A stretch of DNA of 64,000 nt from Sequoia sempervirens. Taxonomy: Eukaryota; Streptophyta; Pinopsida; Cupressales; Cupressaceae. Below, piece after piece: positions 10,051 to 22,619 of this stretch (its first letter is position 1; every line of letters starts with the position of its first letter). Made by a program: the position numbers and the translations under genes. The stretch lies in assembly GCA_007258455.2 (NCBI GenBank), contig VDFB02254908.1, positions 1-64,000 on the forward strand. The letters are read 5' to 3'. The notes beneath the pieces were generated by a model. The model saw only the letters and a program-made list of their open reading frames with translations, ran no database searches and had not been told where the DNA came from.

Positions 10051-12284
10051 TTCCATACCCATCCACGCTAAGGCTTATTTGATTCTATCCCTATTAAGTT
10101 GGTCTTATACCTGACTCGGGTCAAGTACTTAACTCATGTCTTCAATGGATCCTAGATTTGGTATTGGAGATCACTATGTCAAATCCAAAAAAATCAAAAA
10201 ACTTCAAAAATCCAAAAAATAGAAAACTTCAAAAATCCAAAAAAAATTAGAAAACTTCAAAAATCCAAAAAAATCAAAACATATCAATTTTTTTTTTTAA
10301 ATATCCTCAAAATGCAAAAAAATTGAAATATTCTCAAAAATACAAAAGCATCCAAATAACCTTCAAAATCCCAAAAATAGTGTCAAGTCATGTCAAGTCA
10401 AAGGCAGTCAAACTATGTTGCCTCTGTGACTTTATGTAGGCAAGGCCATCATCGGTGAGCCCCCAAGGCACTAGGTTAGTCCTTACGGTTTGTCGAATAA
10501 AATCAATTGTCATTCATAATAAAGTATCTTTCACTCAAGTCAAGGTTAAACTATGACGTCTCTTTGCATGTGATGTAGGCAAGGCCATCACTGACAAGCC
10601 CCCAAGGCACTAGGTTATTCTTTTAGAGTTTGTTAAGTCAGTCACTATCCATAACATAATCAATCAGACACCTTGATCAAGAACAAACAATCATCTCAAT
10701 CTCAAAAAAATCATGGACCAATTAGACAAACTATCCAACTCACCTTCAAACCAAATAGGTCAATTTCCTAATTAGTCAAACATCAATTCAACAATTACCA
10801 ATCAATCAATGGTAATGGCATTGTCAAAACTAGACTTGGTGTCTTATATGACTTGCTTTGTTTCTTGAAACTAGACCTGACCTTATCGTTTGTCTTATAC
10901 ATGATGTGTCCTTCTTGAAACTACATATTATCATTCATCAACCTTATCATTTTCCTTATATAGGTGGCTGCATGTTCGAAACCATACTTAATGTCTTATA
11001 CGACATGCTCCATTTTTTGAAACTAGGTGTTACCAATCAATCAAGCGAACAATGAACCAACCAACCAATCAATCTTATTAGTCCTATCAACACACAATCA
11101 CTGGCAAATCAAATATAAATCATTCTTTACTTTGTTGTTTTAGTTTGTCTTATATTTTTCTTGATATATCTTCTGGTCATGTTACTAGCCACCTCAAGTA
11201 TGTCCCAAGAAAGAGTTAGAGAAGCGATGATGTCTCATGACTTGCTTTTTCTTTGATTGTTGTTTGTGGTATGTCTTGACAAAAATATTGGGGCAAATTT
11301 TCTCCTAGTATGAATTCTGACATTCCTTATGTGTTAAGTGTATTTTTTCACAAAGGGATAACATTGCACACCTTGTTCTATGTCATACCATGGTGCTTAT
11401 TGTCCATTTTCCATGTTTGAACACATGCAAGCTTAGCATCTCTCAAGAAAAATATCAATCCCTCTTCAATCCTCTAACTCCATGCTAACATTTTCCTCCT
11501 ACTAACATTTCTTTTCATCAATCCTTGCATTCATGCCTATCCAATTTTCTTGTCATATCCCATCTGTACTAGGGCATATGTCCTAGGCCTACGAGCATCA
11601 TTTTCAACTTCTTCCCCTGCATAATTGAATAATTTTAATTATTTAGTGAATTAATTTCTCTTTTTATTCTTCATTTGATTACTTAAATAAATTAATATTT
11701 ATTTAATTATTCATTTTCAATTTTCTACTATAATCCAATAATAATTATTTATTATTTAATTATTCATTATCTTTTTCTTACGTAATTAAATAAATTCTAT
11801 TTATTTAATTATTTTCCACATTTCCCTTTCTATTATATAATCATTTTAATCATTTAATATTTTGTCCTTTTCTTTCACTTTTAATTGAATTGTTATTTTA
11901 ATTATAGGTCATCTTTTTCTTCTATAATTAAATAATTGTTTTAATTATTTAATTATTCACTTTCCCTTCTAGATTAAATAATTTTATAATTATTTAATTT
12001 ACTCATGCAACTTGTTTCAACCTTTTATTTGTGCCATTCTTATCCCTTCACATCTCCACTTTAACTAAACCCTATTTTTTCCCTAACCCTATTTCATTGC
12101 TTCTCAAGCAATCTCATCAATTAATCTTCATCATTTGATCTTGACCCTTCATTCAAATTTCTTTTTCTATAAAAGAGACCTATCACTTTCATTTCAACCA
12201 TAGCTAGGTAGAGACAACCACAACTACTATCTTTGATATTAAGCAAAATGGAGAAGAGCAATGAACACATTCAATCATGGCTAG
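10051..12284 (+). mobile_element. 3' end of a further LTR element (Tat-like non-coding region plus AT-rich LTR)
   Basis: From about 10170 the DNA is a run of aaatccaaaaaa-type repeats. Two copies of a block follow (10409-10477 and 10547-10617) with aaactatg...gtaggcaaggccatca...cccccaaggcac, a related form of which also occurs at 31205-31268. A purine-rich ATTGGGGCAAA tract lies at about 11288. After it comes DNA with an LTR look: an ATTTAATTATT-rich body and TATAAAAGAGACC near 12168 as a likely promoter. Exact LTR borders could not be fixed because no second copy is in the window. Similar 'ACGTAGGCA' blocks sit before the 3' LTR of plant Tat-branch elements (established knowledge recalled, not searched). 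Confidence 0.5.
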
Positions 12285-12566
12285 GGATTGTTGGTAATAT
12301 TGTTTTATCATTTTATCTTTCTATGTTCATTTGTGCTTCATTGTTGGATTAGGGTCCTAGGGTTTGAGTTTTATGTATTTGATGGTTGATACTATTGATT
12401 CATGCATTTTCCCTTCATGACATAGGGGTTGTTGATAATATTGTTTTATCATTTTATATTTCTATGTTCATTTGTGCTTCATTGTTGGATTAGGGTCCTT
12501 GGGTTTGAGTTTTATGTATTTGATGGTTTATATTATTGATTCATGTCTTTTCCCTTGATTCTACCC
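12285..12566. repeat. 141-bp tandem duplication
   Basis: The unit ttgttggtaatattgtttta... through the gttgattcatg-like end occurs at 12285 and again at 12426, with only a few differences. Confidence 0.85.
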
Positions 12567-13929
12567 TATTCTATAGAATGAAATCCTTGTACACTATTCT
12601 ACAAAATGAAATCCTTGTGGAGATTTTTTGCCATTACGATTGTACTATAAATTAGAATAGCTTACTAAACTCAATGAAAAATATAAAATTACTCTTTAAT
12701 TTTAGCTCAGAAAAATCTTTCAAATACCCATAACCCTATTCTACGGAATGAGATCCTTTTGATATTTTTTGTCATTACCATTGTATTATAAATTGGAATA
12801 GCTTATTAAATTCATAATGGAAAATAGAAAAGTTCTTTTATTTGAGATCAAAAAAATCTTTCAAATACACATAGTTGTAAAATATATGCATGGCAGGTAG
12901 GAGATTCTTTTGAGATTTTTTGTCATTAAAACTATACTATAAATTGGAATAGCTTATTAAATTCATAATGGAAAATTTAAAAGTACTTTTTTATTTTAGC
13001 TTAAAAAATCCTTCAAATATTCATAGTTGTAAAATATATGTAGATGGTAGGAGATTCTTGTAAGTCAGTTCTTTTTTGTTCCAAGATATTATTCTAGTAA
13101 TATATCAACACATAATATACTTTGACAATAAGTATTCACCTAAGTTAATATTAAATCTATTGTAACAAAAAATGACTGAACGTCACCTAAGTTGTAATAA
13201 TAGAATTGAAACCTAATAAATAGTTTAGAGTAATAAGTTTGATTGGTTTGTTACCATATCATAATTGAAATTTTGAGAAAATAAATTGAATATATTTAAA
13301 TTTGATAAATTTAATACATTTTACTTTCAACTTCATCAACACTTTAAAGTCATGTTTTAGTCTCAATAAAGTTTTTTAAATCACTATTTGTAACTGTGTT
13401 TAAATTTTTTTTTTAAAATAACTTCAAAACTTTAACTTTCTCATAATAATTGCATTTTCAAATATCAAACATTAATTAAGAAGTGGCAGATAAATCACTC
13501 CAAAAAAGACCAATAAAATTGTAAAACAAAAATGTTATGTTCAATTTGACAAAATCGGTCCTTATTGCCTAAGTATTTTTTAGATTATAAATAAAAAATG
13601 TTATGCTGATCTTGGTGTGGGTGTTGCCCTTCCCCTTGCTTATCGCTTTATGAACTTTGTTCTTGCTTTGGCTGAGCATGGTTCAGGTTTGCCTGCGGCT
13701 CCTCTTTCTTTTGTTTCTGCAAGTTATGTTGCTCGTGTTGATATTGATATGAGTTTGGCTGTTCTTGCTTATATTCATGTGTATTTTTCTTTTGTTGATT
13801 GTGTTCTCAGGTGTTGCTGCTGCTTTTGGTATGGACAGTCTTGCTGCTTTTGCTGCTGATGTTCCTGCCGATTATGCTGCTGTTCCTTAATCTTCTGCAA
13901 CTGCTGCTGCTGCTCTTGGTTCTGCTTCT
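12567..13929. other. AT-rich DNA with three diverged tandem units; Q-rich remnant
   Basis: Three units of about 141-151 bp, each with a gattttttgtcatta start and ataaattggaatagctta middle, lie at about 12620, 12761 and 12912, ending near 13065. From about 13640 to 13957 the minus strand encodes a Gln-rich stretch (EKEKQNQEQQQQLQ...), which repeats the KEKQNQE motif of the ARID-like exon at 14141-14310. No intact gene is visible. Confidence 0.55.
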
Positions 13930-14425
13930 CTTTCTCATTTATTATACATATCTGCATATATTCAAATGTTTATAGACATACAAATATATAGTAATACAGA
14001 GGCAATATATGGATAATATATATAGTAATACAGAGGCAATATATGGATAATATAACGTGTAAATGATCAGAGAGGATACTATGATAGTGCATAAATGGGA
14101 TATATAGAAAAAAAATTAAACCAAAATTCAAAATACTTACGATAATTTGGTCCCGAATGCGGCATGAAATTCTCTGAGTGTAGTGAAAAACAAATCTTTG
14201 TTGCCCACAACTTCTGAATGGATTGCAAGTGGTGGAGGATAAGTATGCTCTTGGTTCTGCTTCTCTTTCTGAATTTGATGTGGGTGGTTTTGCTGACCCT
14301 CTTGCTGTTGGTAACCTAGAACTTAGGAGTGTGCAGGACGAGGAGGGAACAGTAGAGACATGTTGGAGGTAATATTTTAAGACATACTTGAAAACAGGTA
14401 CATAAGGCTCACACCATATTTATGT
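13930..14425 (-). repeat. Left arm of inverted repeat carrying an ARID-like exon
   Basis: It is inverted relative to 15365-15735. Both the exon and the following intron-like sequence are shared, including the tatttgtatgtctataaac block. The left arm has an extra about 90-bp segment between the exon and the ggctcacaccat end, and an internal duplication of a 36-bp block around atatagtaatacagaggc. Confidence 0.8.
14141..14310 (-). pseudogene. Exon fragment resembling the N-terminus of an ARID-HMG protein
   Basis: Minus-strand translation gives a Gln-rich lead (QQQEGQQNHPHQ), then YPPPLAIHSEVVGNKDLF and FTTLREFHAAFGTKL, ending at an intact GTAAGT donor (14140 and below). Plant ARID-HMG proteins (HMGB9/HMGB15 type) open their ARID domain with a similar YPPPLA...VV...F...TL...H...GTKF pattern, and continue with a second exon that I do not find here. 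The frame of this exon is open. These DNA-binding proteins act in the nucleus. Because only one exon is recognisable, and a second inverted copy exists, I call it a pseudogene fragment. It could be the first exon of a divergent gene; identification is by recalled motif only. Confidence 0.45.
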
Positions 14426-15364
14426 TAATTTTATTTTAAATAATATATATGAAAAATAATATCTTCTAAAACATATTTCAATATAGTAAAATAAAATAAA
14501 TAAACTTTTAAATAAATTAATTAATATTCAATAAAATTACATAAATACAATTATATAAACTATAAAATTTAACCTCTAATTATACTAATTAATTAAAAAT
14601 AAAAATAATTGCAGAAGAGGAATATTAAATGAATGCATATCTTACTACGTGTCTACCTAGGGACCATAATGTGGGTTTACTATTTTTGGGCAGAATCGTT
14701 GATGGTACATGTGGTTTTCCTTAGGAACGTGGATTTTGAGCAGGATTGTTGTATTATATCTGGTGGTTTCGGCATCATCCAGGTGCTTAATACAACATTT
14801 TTAAGGGTTATATATTAAAAATGTCCATTTGGGATTTTTTGGGTTTCTCTAACAGAATGTTGCAGTTCTAGTTCTGAGAATCATTGTAGGCCTAGTTTGG
14901 GAAATTTGTATTTGCTGTGAATATGTATCGAGAAGTTTTGATGTGGGCTTTCGGTTTGAGGGTGCCTGTTTCGAGCATTTTAAAATGAATTGCTGATCTC
15001 CTTTCAACGCATCGTATGCATGGTGGAAGTAGTAGTGTTGGCTATGGGGAGACCCTTTGTGTTTTTTTAAAGTAGTTTGATATCCTTATAAACTTGTGAA
15101 ATGATGGAGTTTAAGAAGATTCATATGGATCCCACTGTGTCTACTCAGGGTCCATTCATAGATTCTGTTTATTCGATTTTTAAACCTCTGAGTGTTGCAG
15201 TCGCTGTTGGTTCACTGTTGCTTCCTCTGTCTCTTCTTAAAAAGTGTATAGAGCATATGCTTCAGAAACTGTTGGTTGTTTTGCTCCCCTTTTTTCAATA
15301 GATATTCCTCAGATATTATTGCTTTCTGTGTCATTGTAGTATATGCCTTTGAATTCTTGATCTG

Positions 15365-15735
15365 TATCTTATATGGTGTGAGCCTTATGTACCCAACAGC
15401 AAGAGCGTCAACAAAACCACCCATATCAAAGTCAGAAACAGAAGCAGAACCAAGAGCACGCTTCTCCTCCACCACTTGCAAGCCATGGAGAAGTTATGGG
15501 CAACAAAGATTTGTTTTTTCACTACACTCGGAATTTCATGCCGCATTTGGGACAAAATTATCGTAAGTATTTTGAATTTTGGTTTTATGCTTCTTCTTTA
15601 TACCCCATTTATGCACTATCACAGTATCCTATCTAGTCATTTACACATGATATTATCCATATATTGCCATTGTATTACTATATATTTGTATGTCTATAAA
15701 CATTTTTATATATACACATATGTATCCCGATTCCA
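15365..15735 (+). repeat. Right arm of inverted repeat carrying the same exon
   Basis: It contains the inverted counterpart of 13930-14425, from ggtgtgagccttatgtacc through the exon and the intron with its tatttgtatgtctataaac block. The spacer between the arms is about 940 bp. Confidence 0.8.
15398..15566 (+). pseudogene. Second, frameshifted copy of the ARID-like exon
   Basis: The plus strand reads QQQERQQNHPYQSQKQKQ, then PPPLASHGEVMGNKDLF, as in the inverted copy. One extra T in the run after GATTTG, and a further small deletion, shift the frame, so the FxTLREFHAAFGTKL part is lost as protein although it is still visible in the DNA. It ends at the same GTAAGT donor. It is a dead duplicate of the exon at 14141-14310. 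Confidence 0.45.
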
Positions 15736-18269
15736 ACGAATACTCAGTGATTAGGCAGTACCTGCCAAGACACCTTCATTGAGTTTCAATCTTAAAACAT
15801 CATATCGTATGTGGTGTTCTCTTCATGAAAGTTGCTCATTAAGAAGGTATGGTTATGTAAAGCTCACGTTCATTTTAAGTATATACTGAGGATATTATGT
15901 TCAACTCCGTATTGCATTGTAATAATTATTTGCCATGGTTTTGACCTGGCATGCGAGGATATACTTACTATGCTATGGAAAAGCTTAAGCTTCCATATGC
16001 ATATAGTCCATCAGCAGAGTAAGTTATGTAAATTGTGTTTTGCATTATGGCAATTTTTTGCCATGGGTTTGCATTGGCATGTGCGGGTCTACTTATTATT
16101 CTGTTAGAACATAACCAATCATGTGCCCATTCTCTGGCAATGTACATATACAGACCTCCTTCCATAATAACCTGCTTCCTACAGATGCATACTTCCCAAG
16201 CCATTTAGCTTCCCTAAGCTGTACATTCTCGAGTGCACCTCCTTCCTTACCCCTTCCAAGTATGTTTTTGAATGTGCAACATTATTTTTTTGTTTTTTTT
16301 TAAGAGAATGCTATTCAGTTAACATACACAAATGGTTTATGAAAGTCACTTATCTACTAGTTGCAACAGGTTTCAGAAGCAGTAATACCTTAGAAGTTCA
16401 ATATATACAACGCTCCATCAAATTATCAATTGCCTCACTAGGCTAGTTTACATAAAATGCACAATTATTGTGTATACACGATAAAAAAATATTTACTTAA
16501 GTAACACAAGATTGAAATTGAACTAAAATGTTTTCTAGGACTCAAGACTCAATACCTGCATATGGGACTGCAGGAAAAGGATACTAAGGAATAAGCTAAT
16601 TAATAAACTTGAAGTTCCATTAACCTTTGTTCTCCTTTGCCATCTTCATCAAATCTAAGCAATATTAACTTATTCAAAGTTGTACTAATGTGTCTAAGGA
16701 ACAGGATATATGACAAACTTGCAGTTCCACCATCTTTTCTTTTCACGTTCCATCATCATCAATGCCTTTGTATCCTTATCCTCTTTTCATATGTCTAATA
16801 GTATCTTTCTTCCATGTGTTGATTTTCTCTTGAGTTGCTACTCTAGTTTTTATTTCATACAAGGCATTTTGGTGGTTTATGTTTGGGACCAATCAGCCCT
16901 TGGAGAATACTAGTTCTTGTTTATTTCTTTCATTGACACCATGATGCTCTTTGGTTCTAGCCAAGGACATCTCTTTCATGAGCACTAGAATTTGCATCCA
17001 ATCTGGCACCTCTATCAATGTTTCCTTTAGGGTTTCTCTATTCTAAATTATTCTACCATGATTATGCAACCAGAATGCTCGATGGACATTAGTAGAAGCA
17101 CCACTCAAGTTTTAGTGTAGGAAATTTGTGAAACCCTTCAAATTATGTGGAAAGCAAAGAACTTCTGGAGAGCCATGGCCATTACAAGCGGCAAAGAAAC
17201 TGCCAACACTATTGACATCTTTCAAGATGTCGATGAATTTTGATTATTGGGCATTACAATGGCTGGTATTTGACAATGTTATGGAAAAGCCTGCTATCAG
17301 TGGATGACCATGCTAACTTGTAACCATAGTGTTTTTAATAGTTTATCACGTTCTGGAGTCAAACATTGTACAAATGGCATCTTCTCCTTTTTTTCTTCCT
17401 CATATCCCAATTTGGGGTCTCACACAGTACAAGGGACTACAAAGTAAATTAAATGGCATCACACCATCACAGTAATGCTACAATGAGTTAGAGCTCAAAG
17501 AATAAAATTTCCATTATTGCACTTATGAATTATAAAACCAGTTTTCTCGATGAAGTTACTGCAACATATTATAAAACCAGGTTTTTTGGATGCAGTTACT
17601 TCAACATGATCAAATGTCACAACCCAACCTGGGTTATCAGAAGATTACACCAAATTCCATTATCTTTTTTGTTTCATTTTGAATAGTCGTGATAGAATTC
17701 GTTGCAATGTATAGTTATATTTGTATTTCGTAAGTAGTGAATTAATCAGGTAGGAAGACATAATTGCTGCTCAATGGTAACATCATTTATATCTCAACTA
17801 AAAGAATCATTTCTCCATACCCACTTGAATACATGTCAAGAGGAAAATGAGAATCAGTTTGTAAATTAACTAAATTAAACTCTAAAACAGATATTTTTGA
17901 CAAGTTTTATATATTTTCTGTACATCACAAATCTAATTTTCTCATAGCTGATCCAAGTAGAGGACTGCAAATAGAAGTATGCAACAGAAGATATAAATGC
18001 TGATATACATCACATTTTTTGAGGTATATGAACATTTACATGCAAATACATTGATTAGAATCACATTCTTCGATTAGTTTGCATTTTAGGTCATAAATCA
18101 ATTAATCAAGAAAAATAGATCACTGATAGTTTGAATAATCCAATTATAGGCTGGCTTGATCTCAAACAGTTATTTTCTGAAGACATAGAAAACTATAATG
18201 ATGAATCATTATAGGTCTGCTCTCGTAAGAATTATAGAAATCTTATACTCAGCCTCCTTATAGCCATAC
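15736..18269. other. Intergenic DNA, no gene recognised
   Basis: I see no coding frame with family resemblance. Two related blocks (ttgccatggttttgacctggcatg at about 15930 and ttgccatgggtttgcattggcatg at about 16060) form a weak tandem repeat. The rest is AT-rich and apparently unique within the window. Confidence 0.5.
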
Positions 18270-18975
18270 CAAGTTGTTGTAGGCTTCTAAGAATGATGTA
18301 TCCAGCACTATAGCATGCTTGTAATGCATTCGCTTGCCAAATTCCCTGCAACACAACCATACTGTATCCACCAACTCCCTATCACTAAACTCAACCTGAC
18401 TAAAGACTTGTTTCCAATAAGCAATTGTATAGTCAAGGCCTTATTTGAATTGCTCGCTTATAGCATAGAATTGCCTCTTGAGGCCTTGCCATTGTCTGAA
18501 ATTGCAAATAAAAAACAAATGAAGAGAAACATCTAACATTTTTAAGCTGAAAGTGAATAGTAAGCTCCAAAGAACAAAAACAATTTACCTTAAGCACATT
18601 CCCTTGATTCAAATGAGCATCAGCAAAAGTCGGTTTAAGTTTGATTGCTTCCTGCATATAAAAACCAACAATCAAGATCAAAATCACAATAAACAAACTA
18701 TTACAGAAAGTTGTTCCACATTGAAAGATACCCGTGAACACAAAAAATTCTCCAATATTGTGCTGCATCTTTTTCCCATAAGAACGTTGACTTCTTCAAA
18801 GAGAGAAATCCCAACAAGTAATCTGTGAAATATTAGGCGTAGTGTATCAGTTAACCTTATAATATGCTAGGGCTTTCGTATAATCTCCTGCTTCCATAAA
18901 CAAGCCAACCAAATTTGACCATGCAATTGCAAAAGTTGGTTATAAGGGCAATGCTTCCATATAGCATGGGTATGC
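18270..18975 (-). pseudogene. SEC: SECRET AGENT-type O-GlcNAc transferase TPR region, pseudogene
   Basis: Three exons with splice-site remains can be read on the minus strand: 18975-18856 (AYPCYMEAL, PTFAIAWSNLVGLFMEAGDY, ALAYYK), 18651-18589 (EAIKLKPTFADAHLNQGNVLK, preceded by TGCAG and followed by GTAAAT) and 18495-18270 (RPQEAILCYKRAIQIRP, then frameshifted DYTIAYWKQ, then HYKHAIVLDTSFLEAYNNL). Order and wording match consecutive TPR repeats of plant SECRET AGENT, the nuclear-cytoplasmic protein O-GlcNAc transferase; SPINDLY is less similar. Defects are an in-frame TAA in the first exon after EALPL, a one-base frameshift after AIQIRP, and absence of the remaining TPRs and the catalytic domain. 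Introns are retained, so it is a DNA-level duplicate, not a processed copy. Confidence 0.8.
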
Positions 18976-21155
18976 CTGTTCATGTTAAAAAAGGTTCAGC
19001 AGCTTCCTAAATTAAACAGTTTAGTCAGAAGAAGCAAATTACCAATCAGACCACGCTAAGTGAAGTCATGAATTTATATTATCCAGAAAACTATCAAGAG
19101 TCAACTAATCAGATCATAACAGAGGCATATAGGTATTATCGTCTATAACATCAATTAAATTATCTAACCTTAAATAACATATAGAGGCTGAATTTATTCA
19201 AGGTCAGTAGAGACAGTACATACTTCAAATATAAAGAAGGCACTTTGTTTGAAATCCATGAGGTGGGATATTCTACTGCGATTCATCCAGTTCTCCATAG
19301 GAAATTTCTGCCAGATTAATGAATTCCAAAATCAGAAATGAAAAGGATTAGCAAACCTATTCACATGTTTTCTCCTACCCAGAGAAATACTTCTGAGGAG
19401 AACCATTGAAACTATATTTTGAGAGCCCTATGTAGGCCATCATGTTTACTTCCCAATAGAACTCAAGCATATGACTTCTTTCAAGTGCATGAACAAATTA
19501 AGCCAAAAATGGTCTTTGATTTACCATTTAACTATTAGTATATCAAGATCAGTAATATGCCTAGGCAAGTAGGATACAATTGCAAATATATCTTGAGGAA
19601 AGCAAACAGTGCGTCACTGTATTTTAGTTGTCCCCCCTTGATAGGTAACTAAAATGGTAGATTGTAGCAATATAAGTAATGTATAGACAGATTTTGCTAG
19701 CTCTAGCTTGATGTTATTCTGAGACAGTAGTGCAACCTATGTTTGCTTGCTGCACAAAGGAAACATAGCCTTTTATTTTTGGTCTATAATTTCTCTTTGG
19801 TATGTACAGGTTCAAGGGACTTGATTTTATGTACAACAAAAACATTTTGCGACTACTTTCATAGACTCCAATTGGCCAACCTTTCAAGTGCACCATGTTC
19901 TCAATGAACACGGCCATACTACTTTCTCTACTCAGCAGCAGAAAGCGTTAAACAAAAGGCCTTAAGTTTATATATGTGCGTGAGTGAGAGTGATGTGTAA
20001 CCATCTCCAAAAAGTGCTCAGCTGGACTGCCGTCCCCGAAATATGTTCTGTTATGCCCCGTTGTCCTTGTCCCTGAAACACTGTGGAACATAAATGAAAA
20101 CTTTACGAAACACCAATTTAACAGTAACATTGAGGAACATAAATGAAAACATTACCAGGCACCAATAAATTTAACTGTAAAGCACATTAATGAAAACATT
20201 CCTAGACATATTGTAATCTATGATTGCAAAATGTAACTTTTTTAGTAATTAGGGGCAGGGTTTTGTAGTTTGCACATAAAGACAGCTGAGGGCATCAAAA
20301 TGTCATTTCTTCTATGCTTGCTTCTCCCTTTGACGGGCATCTTAGGGAATATCTGGACATACCCCTTTAGGTCATGAAGAAATGGGCAAAATGCCCCTAC
20401 GATATTCCCCAGTCATCCTCTGCATTTTGAGAATGCGGGGATAAGTTTTCTGTGCACCCCTCTATCCCCATATTACATTCCTCAGTCCTAAGAAAGCATA
20501 CATGGGTTTTGTAGGGTAGGGGAGATCCCTTTAGTTGAGGAAGTTTAGCTACAATATCTAATTGTATTGAGAATGTAGCAATCAGTGCAGTAATTTCTCG
20601 ACTGACGTAGTTGAAAGATAGATGATAATATCTTTAGATTTTTGATGTTATGGTTTGAGTGTTTGGCTGTATGTAATCAAAATATAGGCTGAAAAGTAGG
20701 ATACTTATGTTTTCTAGGACTGATGAAATATGTGAACATAAACTACTGGTATGTCAGGTTAGGATTGAAGAAATATTAAATTAAAAAAAGGTTGAACTTG
20801 ACCGCAGGGGAAGCCATGGAGATGAAGAGTAGTCACCTGACACCAGATTTGCTGCGTGCCTTGGATTGCAAGTGTTGAACTTGTGTGTATTTTGCTTGCC
20901 TCCCCCAAGCAGATGTATCATCGTTCTTAGGGTTCCTATACTGTTGGGGAAAAACACAGAAAAAAGAACCATTAGGGACCCATGAGAGTGGAGCGCCATG
21001 CACGGGTGGACCAGTGACAACGCCACATGAGCCGTGTTGACTTCCAATCCAGCCTACTGAAGATCATTGCTCTTACTATTAATTTATTCAACTGATCTTC
21101 AAAGCTTCAGGATGACAATTTAATAATATTTTTTGGAATTGGAGCTTCAGCTCTA
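18976..21155. other. Intergenic DNA, no gene recognised
   Basis: No conserved coding frame was found. The part next to the SEC remnant (18976-19400) may be intron or upstream DNA copied along with it, but no further TPR exon could be read. Frames around 19714-20130 and 20781-21047 have no family resemblance. Confidence 0.45.
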
Positions 21156-21495
21156 TCTTTCCAAAGCTCCAATTTTGGCATGGTCAAGGAGGATGCCAGC
21201 ATAGTTTGCAAAATTTGGCTTTAAACCTGATAGTTACATTTGCTTGGAAATTTCTAAAGCCTTTTCAACAAATCCATTTTGTGCATTTCCTACAAGCATT
21301 ACAGTCAATGAGACCACATTTGTCAAACACTTCATGTGCCTTATCTATGCTTCTACATTTTGCATACATGTCTAACAGGGCAGTTGCAATTAGATCTGAC
21401 AAAATTCCTCTATCCTTTGTGCTTTGATGGATGTCCATACCCTGTTCCAAAGCCCCCATTTCGCACAAGCAAGGAGCAACAATGTCTGTACCTGC
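21156..21495 (-). pseudogene. Pentatricopeptide repeat (PPR) protein fragment
   Basis: Minus-strand translation gives MGALEQGMDIHQSTKDRGILSD, ALLDMYAKCRSIDKAHEVFDK, then after a frameshift NGFVEKALEISKQM, a stop, LSGLKPNFANYAGILL and KIGALE. This is the repeat phrasing of plant PLS-class PPR proteins (GALE.G..IH...; LIDMYAKCGSI..A..VFD; NG...KAL..F..M...G..P). Such proteins bind organellar RNA. About three repeats remain, with at least one frameshift and one in-frame TAA, and no start, targeting peptide or E/DYW end. It is a decayed gene fragment. Confidence 0.8.
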
Positions 21496-22619
21496 AAAAA
21501 AATGAGAGCGTAAAAGCAGAGCGTTCATAGGGCAAAGACAATTATAACAGATTGAAGGGTTTTGAGATTTGTGAAGCAAAGAGATGGAAAATGAAGCTGT
21601 TGAACAATGCTTGCAGAGGATCAACACACATTTGGACGCTCGTAAATGTTTCCATCAGTATTTTGATTCAGCCATTTTGGCATGGTATAGAGAGAAAGGG
21701 ATGGTAAGCAGAAACCGGTAAGAGAAGGAACGGGCACGATCATTTTGATAGTCGTCCAACCCTTCTCTATAGCGACAAAATCATGTCAAAATCTTAGTAT
21801 TTTGAAATACTTAGATTATTCTAGTTAGGACAATAATCTTTTTGGTTTAGGTACTGTAGACACCTTCAGAACTTATTTTATCATGCTTTTCACAATTTTA
21901 AGAACTAGACTCGGTCCTTCTTGGAGGAGCTTTTTCTCCCTTGTTTTGTTGGAGGTTCAACATTTAGGTACAGAAAAGATTTTGGAACCATTTTGTTGTC
22001 ACTTCCTCCTTCATTTACTGAGGCAGTGAATTTTGTTGTGAAAATTTAATATAGCTATAAGGAGAAAGAAATTTGAAATGTTTATATTTCTTGATTTTAT
22101 GATAGTGAAACAGCAATGTAGTGAACTGTTTAGACGACGTATTTTCTCAAACCAGGACAGAGCTATTACTTGGTAATTTGGCAATTGCATTTTGATCAGA
22201 GTTTAAAGCTTATAATTGAGACTTGCTCTATCACATGACACAGGTCATTAAAAATAGGAAATGGAAAGAGATATCTTTGGTGTTCGACTTTCCTAAAACA
22301 ATTCCGAGTGCCTCGTTTGCTTTATGAAAGTATTATTCTTATCTACTTCACCAGTATGAGCAGGTTTGCTTCTTTCAGCGTAAGAGTCCTGTAGTGCGCT
22401 CACCGGGTATCTATATAAAACTGTATTTAATTGTTATTTCAAACTGTGTTATCTTTACATTAAGATTGTGTTTTTCTCACATAATTGTATATTTCGTGTT
22501 GCATATTTAGGAATTTGAATCTGACAATTGAATGCATTCAATTTGGTTGTTTTGTTTCAAATTTGAATTTGTTTGAGCATTTGAATTTGTAGCTGTTAGT
22601 TATGTAGGTTTTGAAAGAT
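21496..22619. other. Intergenic DNA, no gene recognised
   Basis: AT-rich sequence without a supported gene. An upstream exon of the PPR fragment was looked for and not found. Confidence 0.45.

Noticed and set aside
13617..13859. 80-codon plus-strand frame MGVALPLAYRFMNF...
   Set aside because: It lies opposite the Gln-rich minus-strand remnant and shows no family resemblance. The Leu/Cys-rich end is the complement of CAG repeats.
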